Part shown: piece after piece, positions 43,881 to 52,675 of the stretch
Position numbering within the stretch: position 1 is the stretch's first letter
Layout of the letters: every line of letters begins with the position of its first letter
Source of the DNA: Blastocatellia bacterium
GTDB lineage: Bacteria > Acidobacteriota > Blastocatellia > Chloracidobacteriales > JADJPF01
DNA: 64,000 bases
Direction of reading: 5' to 3'
Assembly (NCBI GenBank): GCA_025057015.1
Contig: JANWYG010000003.1
Location: 124,001 to 188,000, forward strand
The notes under the pieces: generated by a model
Databases searched by the model: none
Told to the model about the DNA's origin: nothing
What the model saw: the letters and a program-made list of their open reading frames with translations, nothing else
Program-made: the position numbers and the translations under genes

Positions 43881-45158
43881 ATGCCAAAAGCTTTGATAGT
43901 GTCAGTAGGGGGATCAGAGGATCCTATAGTTAAGAGTATCTTGGAGCATAATCCCGACTACATCTGCTTTTTCTGTTCGCAGGGATCTGTTGATAAAATA
44001 GCTGTTATCAAAAATAAAGTACTAGAAGAGAGACCGGAATTCAACTTCCAGGACTATAAGATAGTGGTAGATGATGCGAACGATCTTGAAGAGTGCTATT
44101 TGAAAGCGAGGGGCTGTAAAAAGAAGCTAGATGAATGGGAAATAAAGGCTTCAGATGTAGTGATAGACTATACCTGTGGTACCAAGAATATGTCGGTAGC
44201 TCTTGCGTTTGCTACTTTAGATTTTGGGTACGAGTTTTCTTATGTTGGCGGCCGGGAACGTACTAAAGGTGGACTAGGTATAGTTATCTCTGGTACTGAG
44301 GAGCTTAGGGTGAGCAGAAATCCTTGGAATCTTTTTGCTTTGGGGAAGCTTGGGTTAATCGAGGAGCTGTTTAATCGCTATAGGTTTCAAGCAGTGAGGC
44401 AAGTGCTAGGTGAGGTTAGAGGACGGAATTTGGATCGGAAATTAGAGCAGTTTTTTGAAATACTGGACAAGCTTTGCGAGGCATACTTTCTTTGGGATAC
44501 ATTTAGGCATGCTGAGGCTGCTGAGAGGATGAAGTTGGCTACGAAAGAACTTACTAGCTATGTTGATTATGGTGGAAGGGAACAATATAGAGGGTTTTTA
44601 CATTCGGTACAGGGCAATTTGGATTGGTTAGGCCGTATAAGGGAGAAAACTCAAGGTGGTCGGTGCCTGGATGAAGTTTTGGTGGTGGATCTGTTTGCAA
44701 ATGCTTCGCGACGTGCTGAAGAAGAAAAGTTTGATGACGCAGTGGCGAGGCTTTACAGAACCATAGAGATGTGTGCTCAAGTAGAAGCTGAAAAGCGTTA
44801 TGGTATGCGTTCGAGTGAGATCTTGCGTGGCCAGGTACCTGAAGAGCTCAGAGATGAGTATGTTAGAAAATATGAAGCAGAGGAGAACGGCAAGTTGAAG
44901 GTACCGCTTAAAGCGTTATTCCGCTTGCTTGAAGCAAAGGGAAGTGAAGTAGGCAAGGTATTTATGGAGCGGCATGATAAGTTCAAAGAGATACTTCATG
45001 CTAGGAACAATTCGATACTTGCGCATGGAGTTTCATCTGTTAAAAAGGAAGCTTATCATAAGTTTTATGATTTAGTGTGCGATTTTCTGCTGTCTGTAGG
45101 TTATGAGCAGCAGGACATGGCTATGCAGTTTGCTAAATTAGAGTTAAATCCACTCTAA
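43881..45158 (+). CDS. CARF-HEPN ribonuclease (TIGR02710/Csm6-like), intact
   Basis: A complete 425-aa frame. The N-terminal CARF domain (about residues 1-150) has VSVGGSEDPIVKSI and the ligand-loop motif IDYTCGTKNMSVALAFA (D96 to S105), the place of TGGTK in relatives. The C-terminal half is helical (RLYRTIEMCAQVEAEKRYG, then KVPLKALFRLLEA) and ends with the HEPN catalytic motif RNNSILAH (R375-x6-H382). Family knowledge: such proteins bind cyclic oligoadenylate made by Cas10 and then cleave RNA. ATG 43881 follows GGAGG by 6 bases. All upstream partners, including cas10, are ruined, yet this frame is unbroken and its key residues are present. Its 3' end overlaps the convergent TauE gene by 15 bases. 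Confidence 0.88.
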   Translation: MPKALIVSVGGSEDPIVKSILEHNPDYICFFCSQGSVDKIAVIKNKVLEERPEFNFQDYKIVVDDANDLEECYLKARGCKKKLDEWEIKASDVVIDYTCGTKNMSVALAFATLDFGYEFSYVGGRERTKGGLGIVISGTEELRVSRNPWNLFALGKLGLIEELFNRYRFQAVRQVLGEVRGRNLDRKLEQFFEILDKLCEAYFLWDTFRHAEAAERMKLATKELTSYVDYGGREQYRGFLHSVQGNLDWLGRIREKTQGGRCLDEVLVVDLFANASRRAEEEKFDDAVARLYRTIEMCAQVEAEKRYGMRSSEILRGQVPEELRDEYVRKYEAEENGKLKVPLKALFRLLEAKGSEVGKVFMERHDKFKEILHARNNSILAHGVSSVKKEAYHKFYDLVCDFLLSVGYEQQDMAMQFAKLELNPL

Positions 45159-45527
45159 TCGTTTGAGTGCTCCATAGATGAGGTAGAGGCCCATGCCTAG
45201 GACGAATATTCCGAAGAGCAGTCGCAGGTATGGGCCGCTTATCTTGTTTGCCAGATATGCGCCGAGGTAGCTACCGGCTACTACGGCGACTGCAATAAAC
45301 ATAGCAGCTTTCAGGTCTACGTTGCCGTTGCGGTAGTATTCCAGTACAGCGGCTATACCTACTGGGGGTAGCAGCACGGCTAGACTGGTTCCTGTAGCTT
45401 TATGTTGAGAGAATCCTACGAAATAGATAAGAGACGGAACTATTATAAGTCCGCCTCCTATGCCGAACAGGCCTGAAAGCAGGCCTGCGCTCAGACCGAT
45501 GACTAGGAAAAGGGTTGCATCTTTCAT
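45144..45527 (-). CDS. TauE/SafE family permease, short (half-size)
   Basis: A 127-aa membrane protein with four hydrophobic segments and the family motif GLLSGLFGIGGGLIIVPSL, then HKATGTSLAVLLPP and a closing GIFVLGMGLYLI. Full TauE/SafE proteins are about twice this size; half-size versions occur and may dimerise. The family exports or imports sulfite and organosulfonates, but substrates of short forms are unknown. It overlaps the OPT gene by 4 bases and the CARF gene (opposite strand) by 15 bases. Confidence 0.87.
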   Translation of the reverse strand: MKDATLFLVIGLSAGLLSGLFGIGGGLIIVPSLIYFVGFSQHKATGTSLAVLLPPVGIAAVLEYYRNGNVDLKAAMFIAVAVVAGSYLGAYLANKISGPYLRLLFGIFVLGMGLYLIYGALKRLEWI

Positions 45528-47452
45528 TTTGCTTCTGAGTTTTCCTTGGAAGAGTGATACAAAGCAAACAGCACTATTGCTATGATGGCAAGTGCGCCTA
45601 TTATGCCGGCGGTACCGGTAAGCAGGGTGGTTACGTCTTTGGATACTTTACCGAATGCTACAGCGGCAGCGATGCATATACCAGCTATGCCTTCGCCTGC
45701 GATGAGGCCTGAGGCGCAGAGTATGCCTGCACCGGATTCGCTTTTTGCTGCATCTTTGCCATCGACAAATTTTCGTACCAAGCCACCCAGGAAGATAGGC
45801 GTCATAGAGGCGAGCGGTAGATATAGGCCGATAGCGAAGGCAAGGCCTGGCAAGCCGGCTAGTACGGCAGCTATAGCAAAAGCTACGCCTACGCCTACAA
45901 GGCTCCACGGCAATGAGCCAGAAAGTACACCTTCTATTACGGTTTTCATCAGCGTTGCCTGTGGTGCGGGCAGTTGTTGAGAGCCGAATTGATAAGCTGC
46001 GCCTAGGGCAAGTACAGTGCCTGCTACTGCCCAACAAGCTACGGAGGCACTTAGCAGTTGACCTGCTTGTTGTCTGTATGGAGTGGCTTTTACTAAGTAG
46101 CCGGTTTTCAGGTCTTGTGATATATCGCCTGATTTAGATGCTGCTATACAGACGACCGTACCTACGGTAAGTACTGCGAACTTTGCGTTGTCATCTACCC
46201 AGCCCAAAGCGACGAAGATTGCGCTTGTAGCAAGTAGTGTAACTAGCGTCATTCCTGAGACTGGATTACTGGATACGCCGATTAGACCAACTATGCGCGA
46301 AGAGACGGCGACGAAGAGTATGCCGAAGATAGCGACGCCGAGTGCAGCTAAGATTCGTTGCGTAGTGCTTAGATTACCTGCCAGCAGACCTGGTATAGTG
46401 GCAAGTGTCAGTACTACTAAGGCTGCTCCGGCTAGGACTACTTGAGCTGGCAGATCTCGGTCTAATCGCTCAGTTTCTGTCATGCCGGTAGAACTTTTCT
46501 TTTTAAGACCTGCTAGGATTGCGGTAAGCGAGGCATACATCGTAGGGATAGAGCCGAGTACGGTAAGCGTACCGGCGGCAGCGACTGCGCCAGCGCCTAT
46601 GTAGCGGACGTAGGATGCCCAGATTTGGTTAGCACTCATAGCCGAGATAGTGAGTTTATCTTTAAGGATTTCGGGAAACAGCGGTGCTACGGTGCTTTGG
46701 CCTACGATTGCGATAAGTGGAATCAAGACTATGGCTGCTATGAGGCTACCTGAGACCATTATTCCTGAAGCGCGATAGCCTACTATGTAGCCTACGGCTA
46801 TTAGTGCAGGGGCTACTTCGAGCGAGAGGATAGCCTTAGGTAGTCCGGGCAGAGTGTAGGTAAGTTGGTCGGGGACTAGGTGAATGAGTCCGAGTGTGAG
46901 CTTGATGAAGATGCCTATGGCTAGACCGATAAATATCCACTGCGAAGCACCGATTCCGCGTTCGGAAGCTTTGAGAACCTCGGCACAGGCACGACCTTCT
47001 GGGTACGGCAATTCTCGGTCAGCTTCGACTATGAGCAGCCTTCTTAGCGGTATCATCGCACATACACCTAGTATGCCGCCAAGCAGTGCTAGTATAGCTA
47101 CCTGTAAGTAGCCTGGCTTGCTGCCCCAAAGAAACAGTGCTGGGATGGTGAAGATCGTTCCGGTAGCCAAGGATGAGCTTGCGCTACCTATCGTTTGAGC
47201 TAGGTTGGCCTCTAGTATTGTTCCTTTACCCCAGAAAGCTGAGCCAGCTCGGAAGACGGCTATTGATAAAACTGCTATCGGTATCGAGGTTGATACTGTA
47301 AGGCCTACGCGCAGGCCTAGGTAAGCATTTGCAGCGCCGAAGATTACTCCGAAGATAAGTCCAGTTGCCACAGCCTTTGTGCTTACTTCTAGAATTTCTG
47401 CGACTACCTCTGTGGGCTGATTCTGTAACTTCTTCTTGCTAGCAACAGACAT
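45524..47452 (-). CDS. OPT family oligopeptide transporter
   Basis: A 642-aa membrane protein with about 14-16 hydrophobic segments. It has the OPT-family start GLIFGVIFGAANAYLGLRVGLTVSTSIPIAVL, the YPEGRACAEVLKA segment and the VSSNPVSGMT segment. OPT proteins move oligopeptides or metal chelates driven by proton gradients. The gene lies directly upstream of the TauE/SafE gene, with a 4-base overlap, and divergent from uvrB. Confidence 0.92.
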   Translation of the reverse strand: MSVASKKKLQNQPTEVVAEILEVSTKAVATGLIFGVIFGAANAYLGLRVGLTVSTSIPIAVLSIAVFRAGSAFWGKGTILEANLAQTIGSASSSLATGTIFTIPALFLWGSKPGYLQVAILALLGGILGVCAMIPLRRLLIVEADRELPYPEGRACAEVLKASERGIGASQWIFIGLAIGIFIKLTLGLIHLVPDQLTYTLPGLPKAILSLEVAPALIAVGYIVGYRASGIMVSGSLIAAIVLIPLIAIVGQSTVAPLFPEILKDKLTISAMSANQIWASYVRYIGAGAVAAAGTLTVLGSIPTMYASLTAILAGLKKKSSTGMTETERLDRDLPAQVVLAGAALVVLTLATIPGLLAGNLSTTQRILAALGVAIFGILFVAVSSRIVGLIGVSSNPVSGMTLVTLLATSAIFVALGWVDDNAKFAVLTVGTVVCIAASKSGDISQDLKTGYLVKATPYRQQAGQLLSASVACWAVAGTVLALGAAYQFGSQQLPAPQATLMKTVIEGVLSGSLPWSLVGVGVAFAIAAVLAGLPGLAFAIGLYLPLASMTPIFLGGLVRKFVDGKDAAKSESGAGILCASGLIAGEGIAGICIAAAVAFGKVSKDVTTLLTGTAGIIGALAIIAIVLFALYHSSKENSEAK

Positions 47453-47528
47453 CGACTATTATCCTTTCAGACGGTGTGAAGATGCCTATTCAAACATAAA
47501 CTGATGGAAGAGAAAAGACGAAAAAGAG

Positions 47529-49550
47529 GTGCCATTGAAATCGGGAATCGAGAAGGTTAATGGTAAATTTCGTTTAGTAGCTGACTATGTGCCGCAAGGT
47601 GATCAACCGCACGCAATAGATGCGTTGGTAGCTGGGCTTAGAGAGGGGCGGCAGTTTCAGACACTTCTTGGCATAACTGGTTCTGGAAAGACTTTTACTA
47701 TGGCATCGGTTATAGAGCGTATTCAAAGACCGGTGTTGGTAATGGTGCATAACAAGACGCTAGCGGCACAGCTCTATCAGGAATTCCGCAGATTTTTTCC
47801 TGACAATGCCGTTGAGTATTTTGTAAGTTACTATGATTATTATCAACCTGAAGCGTACATACCTGCCACAGACACTTATATAGAGAAGGAAGCTACGATC
47901 AACGAAGAGATCGATCGGTTAAGGCTTTCCGCTACTCGATCGCTTTTTGAGCGTCGCGACTGCATCATCGTTGCGTCTGTTTCCTGCATTTATGGTATAG
48001 GGTCGCCAGAGTCTTACTATGGTATGTTACTGACTTTAGAGGTAGGGCAGCGGATAAGGCGTCCCGAGCTGCTTAGAAAGCTGGTCGAGTTACAGTATGA
48101 GCGCTGTGACGATGAATTTACTCGTGGTAAGTTTCGAGTAAGAGGTGACATAGTAGAGCTATTTCCGAGCTATCAGGATCAAGCTATTAGGATAGAGTTC
48201 TGGGGCGATGAAATAGATGGGATATATGGCGTAGAGCCGCTGCTTGCTGAGGTGTTGTCGCGTCATGAGAGTGTTGTTATCTTTCCGCGCTCTCACTATG
48301 TGATGTCTAAGGATGTGATCAGGCGTGCTGTTAAGAGCATAGGCCAGGAGCTGGAGTTATGGGAGCGTGAGCTTGTTGCCCAGGGCAAGACTTTGGAGGC
48401 TACTAGGTTACGTCAGCGTACTATCTATGACTTAGAGATGATCAAGCAGATAGGCTTTTGTCGTGGGATAGAGAACTATTCTCGGCATCTTACTGGACGT
48501 GCTCCTGGTGAACCACCGCCTACTTTGTTTGATTATTTACCTGCTGACGCTTTGGTTATTGTAGATGAAAGTCACCAGACGTTACCGCAGTTGCGGGGGA
48601 TGTATAATGGTGACCGTTCGCGCAAGCAGACTCTAGTAGAGCATGGTTTTAGGTTACCTTCTGCATTAGACAACCGTCCGCTTAAATTCGAGGAGTGGGA
48701 AAGTAGGGTTGGCCAAGTGATTTTTGTTTCGGCGACACCTGGTCAATATGAATTATCTGTTTGTGGTGGTGAAGTTGTAGAGCAGTTAGTACGGCCTACG
48801 GGGCTACTAGATCCGGAAGTAGAGGTGAGGCCTGTAAGGGGTCAGGTAGATGATTTGCTCGAGGAGATACGCTTGCGCGTCGAACGAGGTGAGCGAGTTT
48901 TAGTAACTACGTTGACCAAAAAGATGGCCGAGGATCTGTGTGAGTACTACTCTGAGCTAGGTTTGCGCGTGAGGTATCTACATTCGGAGATAGACACACT
49001 TGAAAGGGTTAAGATCTTGCGTGACTTAAGGCGCGGCGAGTTTGACGTGCTTATAGGAGTGAACTTGCTAAGAGAGGGTTTAGATCTGCCGGAAGTATCG
49101 CTGGTAGCAATTTTTGACGCTGACAAAGAGGGTTTTTTGCGCAGTGCTTCGTCTTTGATTCAGACCATAGGTCGAGCAGCACGCAATGCTTCTGGGAAGG
49201 CTATTCTGTATGCTGACAAGGTGACTGAAGCCATGCGCTTGGCTATAGAGGAGACCCGCAGGAGGCGGCGTGTACAGCAGGAGTACAATTCTCGTCATGG
49301 GATTACACCGCAGACTATAGTCAAGCCTGTCGATAGTACCCTCGTTACTATCTATGAAGCAGATTACTTCAAGGTACCTATTGAGCTAGACTCTTATGAA
49401 GAATATAGCGGCGACAAGCTTGAGCGAACTGTAGCGCAGCTCGAGGCCGAGATGCGCGAACAAGCTCGGAAATTGAATTTTGAGCAAGCTGCACAGCTAC
49501 GTGATAAAGTAAAGTACCTCAGGCAAAGACAGCTTGGACTGAAGCCATAA
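47529..49550 (+). CDS. uvrB: excinuclease ABC subunit B
   Basis: The damage-recognition and loading helicase of nucleotide excision repair. 673 aa, typical length. Walker A is GITGSGKT; the beta-hairpin region is [12 protein letters not shown]; the sequence continues with [22 protein letters not shown] and the helicase motif QTIGRAARN. The C-terminal UVR motif, [22 protein letters not shown], is the UvrC contact. The start is GTG with a weak GAAAAAGAG site. The gene stands alone, divergent from the OPT transporter. Confidence 0.96.
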   Translation: MPLKSGIEKVNGKFRLVADYVPQGDQPHAIDALVAGLREGRQFQTLLGITGSGKTFTMASVIERIQRPVLVMVHNKTLAAQLYQEFRRFFPDNAVEYFVSYYDYYQPEAYIPATDTYIEKEATINEEIDRLRLSATRSLFERRDCIIVASVSCIYGIGSPESYYGMLLTLEVGQRIRRPELLRKLVELQYERCDDEFTRGKFRVRGDIVELFPSYQDQAIRIEFWGDEIDGIYGVEPLLAEVLSRHESVVIFPRSHYVMSKDVIRRAVKSIGQELELWERELVAQGKTLEATRLRQRTIYDLEMIKQIGFCRGIENYSRHLTGRAPGEPPPTLFDYLPADALVIVDESHQTLPQLRGMYNGDRSRKQTLVEHGFRLPSALDNRPLKFEEWESRVGQVIFVSATPGQYELSVCGGEVVEQLVRPTGLLDPEVEVRPVRGQVDDLLEEIRLRVERGERVLVTTLTKKMAEDLCEYYSELGLRVRYLHSEIDTLERVKILRDLRRGEFDVLIGVNLLREGLDLPEVSLVAIFDADKEGFLRSASSLIQTIGRAARNASGKAILYADKVTEAMRLAIEETRRRRRVQQEYNSRHGITPQTIVKPVDSTLVTIYEADYFKVPIELDSYEEYSGDKLERTVAQLEAEMREQARKLNFEQAAQLRDKVKYLRQRQLGLKP

Positions 49551-49672
49551 GCACAAGTTTTTCAATAACGTAGCTCAGACTTGCTTTCAACTATTCTTTG
49601 TAATATCATTGCTCATCCTCAGCATACGCTCCTCGGGGCAATGCTTAAACACCGAAAAGGAGGTCTCACATT

Positions 49673-49906
49673 ATGAGCGTATCCACAGCCGATCTGAAGG
49701 CAGAGCTTATGAAGATAAATCCTGAATTTCGCGAACTGGCTAAAGAACATCGTCGGTATGAAGAGCGACTAGCACAACTTGCAGCGCTACATTATCCTAG
49801 CCAGGATGAACAGACCGAAGAGACCATCCTTAAGAAAAAGAAACTGATGGTCAAAGACAAGATGGAGGCAATCATACGTAACTACAAACGTACTAGGAAT
49901 GCTTAA
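49673..49906 (+). CDS. DUF465/YdcH-like small helical protein
   Basis: A 77-aa, highly charged, all-helical protein with a coiled-coil pattern: KINPEFRELAKEHRRYEERL, then ILKKKKLMVKDKMEAIIRNY. This matches the small DUF465 (YdcH) family in length and layout. Function unknown. A GGAGGTCTC ribosome site lies upstream of the ATG. Confidence 0.75.
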   Translation: MSVSTADLKAELMKINPEFRELAKEHRRYEERLAQLAALHYPSQDEQTEETILKKKKLMVKDKMEAIIRNYKRTRNA

Positions 49907-49915
49907 GTTTTTAAG

Positions 49916-49937
49916 GCGGGAGAGCGTGACCTCCCGC
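49916..49937 (+). terminator. GC-rich hairpin between the DUF465 gene and psd
   Basis: GCGGGAG (49916-49922) pairs with CTCCCGC (49931-49937) around an 8-base loop. It has no T-run, so it may be a weak terminator, an attenuator or an RNA-stability element; it ends one base before GTG 49939. Confidence 0.4.
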
Positions 49938-49938
49938 T

Positions 49939-50580
49939 GTGCGTAGCGGTTCTATGGCACGTGAAGCCTATCCTTACCTTGGAGTCCTCCTTTCGCTGGC
50001 TGTATTTCTGTCTTTTGTAGGTATATATTTTCCTGTGGGATTTTATTTAGCTGCTGTAGCAGTAGCGGTTGCTGCCTTTGTTGCGTATTTTTTTCGTGAT
50101 CCAGAAAGGATTGTCCCGAAAGAGGAAGGTATATGTGTTGCTCCTGCTGATGGGACGGTTACTAGGTGTGAGCCTCTAGATGGGAGTGAAGGAGCGTATC
50201 TTATCAGCATATTTTTGTCTCCACTTGATGTGCATATCAACCGTGCTCCTATAGCTGGTAGGATAACTCGCGTGGATTATGTTAAGGGGCGCTTTGTGCC
50301 AGCAACGAGGCAGGACTCTTCTTTGATAAACGAGCAAAACATAGTGACTATAGAAGATGGTGCGTGCCGGGTAATAGTTAAGCAAGTAGCGGGGATAGTG
50401 GCTAGAAGGTGTGTGTTGTGGAAGCGTGAAGGTGAGTATGTGTCAATTGGTGAGCGGCTGGGATTGATAAAATTTAGCTCTAGGACCGACTTAGTGTTGC
50501 CATCAGATTTCAAGGTATCTGTTAAGACAGGCGATCGAGTAAGAGGTGGCGTTACTATAATCGCAAGGAAAACAAGATGA
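49939..50580 (+). CDS. psd: phosphatidylserine decarboxylase (short, type II-like)
   Basis: Decarboxylates phosphatidylserine to phosphatidylethanolamine; it is a membrane-associated pyruvoyl enzyme that cleaves itself. 213 aa with two hydrophobic stretches (about residues 12-50), FFRDPER, GICVAPADGTV, FLSPLDVHINRAP and the C-terminal processing region IKFSSRTDLVLP. Short family members normally have a Gly-Ser pair (GS) at the processing site; here the pair reads Ser-Ser (180-181). Alternative start ATG 49954. It overlaps pssA by 4 bases, and together they make PE from CDP-diacylglycerol and serine. Confidence 0.88.
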   Translation: MRSGSMAREAYPYLGVLLSLAVFLSFVGIYFPVGFYLAAVAVAVAAFVAYFFRDPERIVPKEEGICVAPADGTVTRCEPLDGSEGAYLISIFLSPLDVHINRAPIAGRITRVDYVKGRFVPATRQDSSLINEQNIVTIEDGACRVIVKQVAGIVARRCVLWKREGEYVSIGERLGLIKFSSRTDLVLPSDFKVSVKTGDRVRGGVTIIARKTR

Positions 50581-51470
50581 ATAGTTTTGGTTACAGGGTT
50601 TTGAACAGGCGCAAGCCAGATTTACGTAAGGGTGTTTATGTAGTACCTAGCTTATTTACTACGGCAAATATTTTCTGTGGGTTCTATTCAGTTATAGAGT
50701 CTTTCAAGGGTTTTCAGAGCTTGGGTTTAAATGATGTATTGGCAGCGACAGCTCATTTTGACGTGTCAGCACAATGCATTGGCTGGGCTGTGCTTTTTGA
50801 TTTGCTTGATGGGCGTATAGCTCGCATGACGAAAGCAACTACAGAGTTTGGTGTAGAACTTGATTCGATAGCTGATGTGCTCAGTTTTGGCATAGCACCT
50901 GCGGCTTTGGCATTTGCTTGGGGAGCAAATCCGGCACCACAGATGCAGAAGCTTGCTTGGGCTGTCTCTTTTATGTTTCTTGTCTGCGGTGCGTTGCGAC
51001 TAGCTCGCTTCAATGTCTTATCTCGTAAGCCGCAGGAACCTGCACTCAAGCGCTACTTCGTAGGTATGCCGATACCGGCCGGCGCAAGCGTAATTGCTGC
51101 TATCGTCCACTTTACGCCTGTGCCTTTGTCTAAGCGTGAAGTCTCGTTGAGGATTTTTGGATATCATTTTGACAGCATGCTCTATAGTTTTGCTTTGCTT
51201 ATACTTTTAGCCGTACTTGCCTTGCTTATGATTAGCACGATTCGCTACAACAACTTTAAGGGTAGTGGTGAGCCTCAGCGCCGTAGTCATACTAAGACGG
51301 TACTGTTGATAGCGATCCTAATGTTTGCGATATATTCTTGGTCACAAGTGACTTTGTTACTAATGGCAGTGGCGTATGCTTCTATGGGGCCGCTTGCGCG
51401 TCTTATTGGAATGTTCAGACCCGGGCGGCCACTTACGCATGAAGTGACGGAAGTGGAGTTAAACAGGTAG
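50577..51470 (+). CDS. pssA: CDP-diacylglycerol-serine O-phosphatidyltransferase
   Basis: Makes phosphatidylserine from CDP-diacylglycerol and serine, supplying the substrate for Psd. 297 aa with several membrane helices. The CDP-alcohol phosphotransferase signature is complete: DLLDGRIARM followed by TEFGVELDSIADV (D-x2-DG-x2-AR...G-x3-D-x3-D). It overlaps psd by 4 bases, and its TAG overlaps the GTG start of the aminotransferase. Confidence 0.94.
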   Translation: MNSFGYRVLNRRKPDLRKGVYVVPSLFTTANIFCGFYSVIESFKGFQSLGLNDVLAATAHFDVSAQCIGWAVLFDLLDGRIARMTKATTEFGVELDSIADVLSFGIAPAALAFAWGANPAPQMQKLAWAVSFMFLVCGALRLARFNVLSRKPQEPALKRYFVGMPIPAGASVIAAIVHFTPVPLSKREVSLRIFGYHFDSMLYSFALLILLAVLALLMISTIRYNNFKGSGEPQRRSHTKTVLLIAILMFAIYSWSQVTLLLMAVAYASMGPLARLIGMFRPGRPLTHEVTEVELNR

Positions 51471-52648
51471 TGTCTTTATATGCTTCTCGACTTAAGCCAA
51501 ACGCTATAAGAGCGTTAGCCCACTTGATAAATAGGCCCTCAGTGATAAGTTTTGCTGGTGGAGTACCTAGCTCACAGACTTTTCCTGCGGATGAAATTGC
51601 TGAAATAGCAGCTCGGCTCATACGTGAGCGTGGCAGCGAAGTGCTTCAGTACGGAGTAACACGTGGTAGAGCTGAATTAATAAGGCGCGTCTGCGATTAC
51701 ATGCGCGCTAGAAGTATAGAGGCTGTGCCTGAGCAAGTAATACTGACTGCTGGTTCTCAGCAGGCCTTAGATCTTTTGTGTCGGGTATTGCTAGATCCTG
51801 GCGACGTAGTGATAGTTGAAGCTCCAAGTTATATAGGTGCTCTATGTGCTATACGTAATAGTGGAGCGCGGATTGTTGCGGTAGATCTAGATGATGATGG
51901 TATCAAGATAGATGAATTGGAGTTGGTGTTGCGACAGAGTGGTCGCAGCGTGAAGTTCATCTATACTGTAACTAACTTTCAAAATCCTTCTGGAGTGACT
52001 CTTTCTTCTGAGCGGCGCCAGCAACTAATGGATTTAGCTAATCGGTATGACGTTATGGTAGTCGAGGATGACCCTTACGGTGAGCTTTACTTCGAGCATT
52101 CTCCGCCGAGGCCTATCAAGAGTCTGGATGAAGAGCAGAAGGTGGTGTATCTAGGGAGCTTTTCGAAGATGTTAGCGCCAGGTTTGCGTACGGGATGGGC
52201 AGTAGGCCCTACTGGGCTAATCAGATTGATGGAGTTAGCAAAAGAGGCTGCAGATCTTTGTTCTGGAGGGCTGGATCAGGCATTAGTAGAGGAATGTCTT
52301 TCCTGCGGGTTGCTTGAGCGACGGTTGCCTGTGCTGCGCGATTTCTACAAGCTGCGTTGTCAAACCATGCTCGAGGCCTTATCTGAATATGCCCCGCAGG
52401 GTGTCCGTTGGACTTATCCCAGAGGTGGATTTTTCGTTTGGGTCTGGCTAGATAATATGGATGCCACCTCTTTGCTGGAAGTGGCAGTAGAACAAGGTGT
52501 GGCATTTGTTCCGGGTCAGCCGTTCTTTGCAGACGAGCAGGTTGGCGGTAATACCCTAAGGCTGGCGTTTTCTAAGGAAACCCCGCAGCGCGTAAGCGAG
52601 GGTATCAGCAAGTTGATGATGCTTATTCGTCAAGCCCAGTGCAGTTAG
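51470..52648 (+). CDS. PLP-dependent aminotransferase (2-aminoadipate/GntR-class-like)
   Basis: A fold type I aminotransferase of 392 aa, similar to the 2-aminoadipate/LysN and MocR-related aminotransferase group. Features: ISFAGGVPSSQTFP, LTAGSQQALDLLC, YTVTNFQNPSGVTLS, EDDPYGELYFE, the PLP lysine in LGSFSKMLAPGLRTGW, and the substrate-carboxylate Arg near LRLAFSKE. The exact amino acid cannot be told. The GTG start shares a base with the pssA stop, so it is coupled to the phospholipid genes, though a metabolic link is not obvious. Confidence 0.88.
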   Translation: MSLYASRLKPNAIRALAHLINRPSVISFAGGVPSSQTFPADEIAEIAARLIRERGSEVLQYGVTRGRAELIRRVCDYMRARSIEAVPEQVILTAGSQQALDLLCRVLLDPGDVVIVEAPSYIGALCAIRNSGARIVAVDLDDDGIKIDELELVLRQSGRSVKFIYTVTNFQNPSGVTLSSERRQQLMDLANRYDVMVVEDDPYGELYFEHSPPRPIKSLDEEQKVVYLGSFSKMLAPGLRTGWAVGPTGLIRLMELAKEAADLCSGGLDQALVEECLSCGLLERRLPVLRDFYKLRCQTMLEALSEYAPQGVRWTYPRGGFFVWVWLDNMDATSLLEVAVEQGVAFVPGQPFFADEQVGGNTLRLAFSKETPQRVSEGISKLMMLIRQAQCS

Positions 52649-52675
52649 GAGTGATTCCGTCCCGAGATTTGGTAT

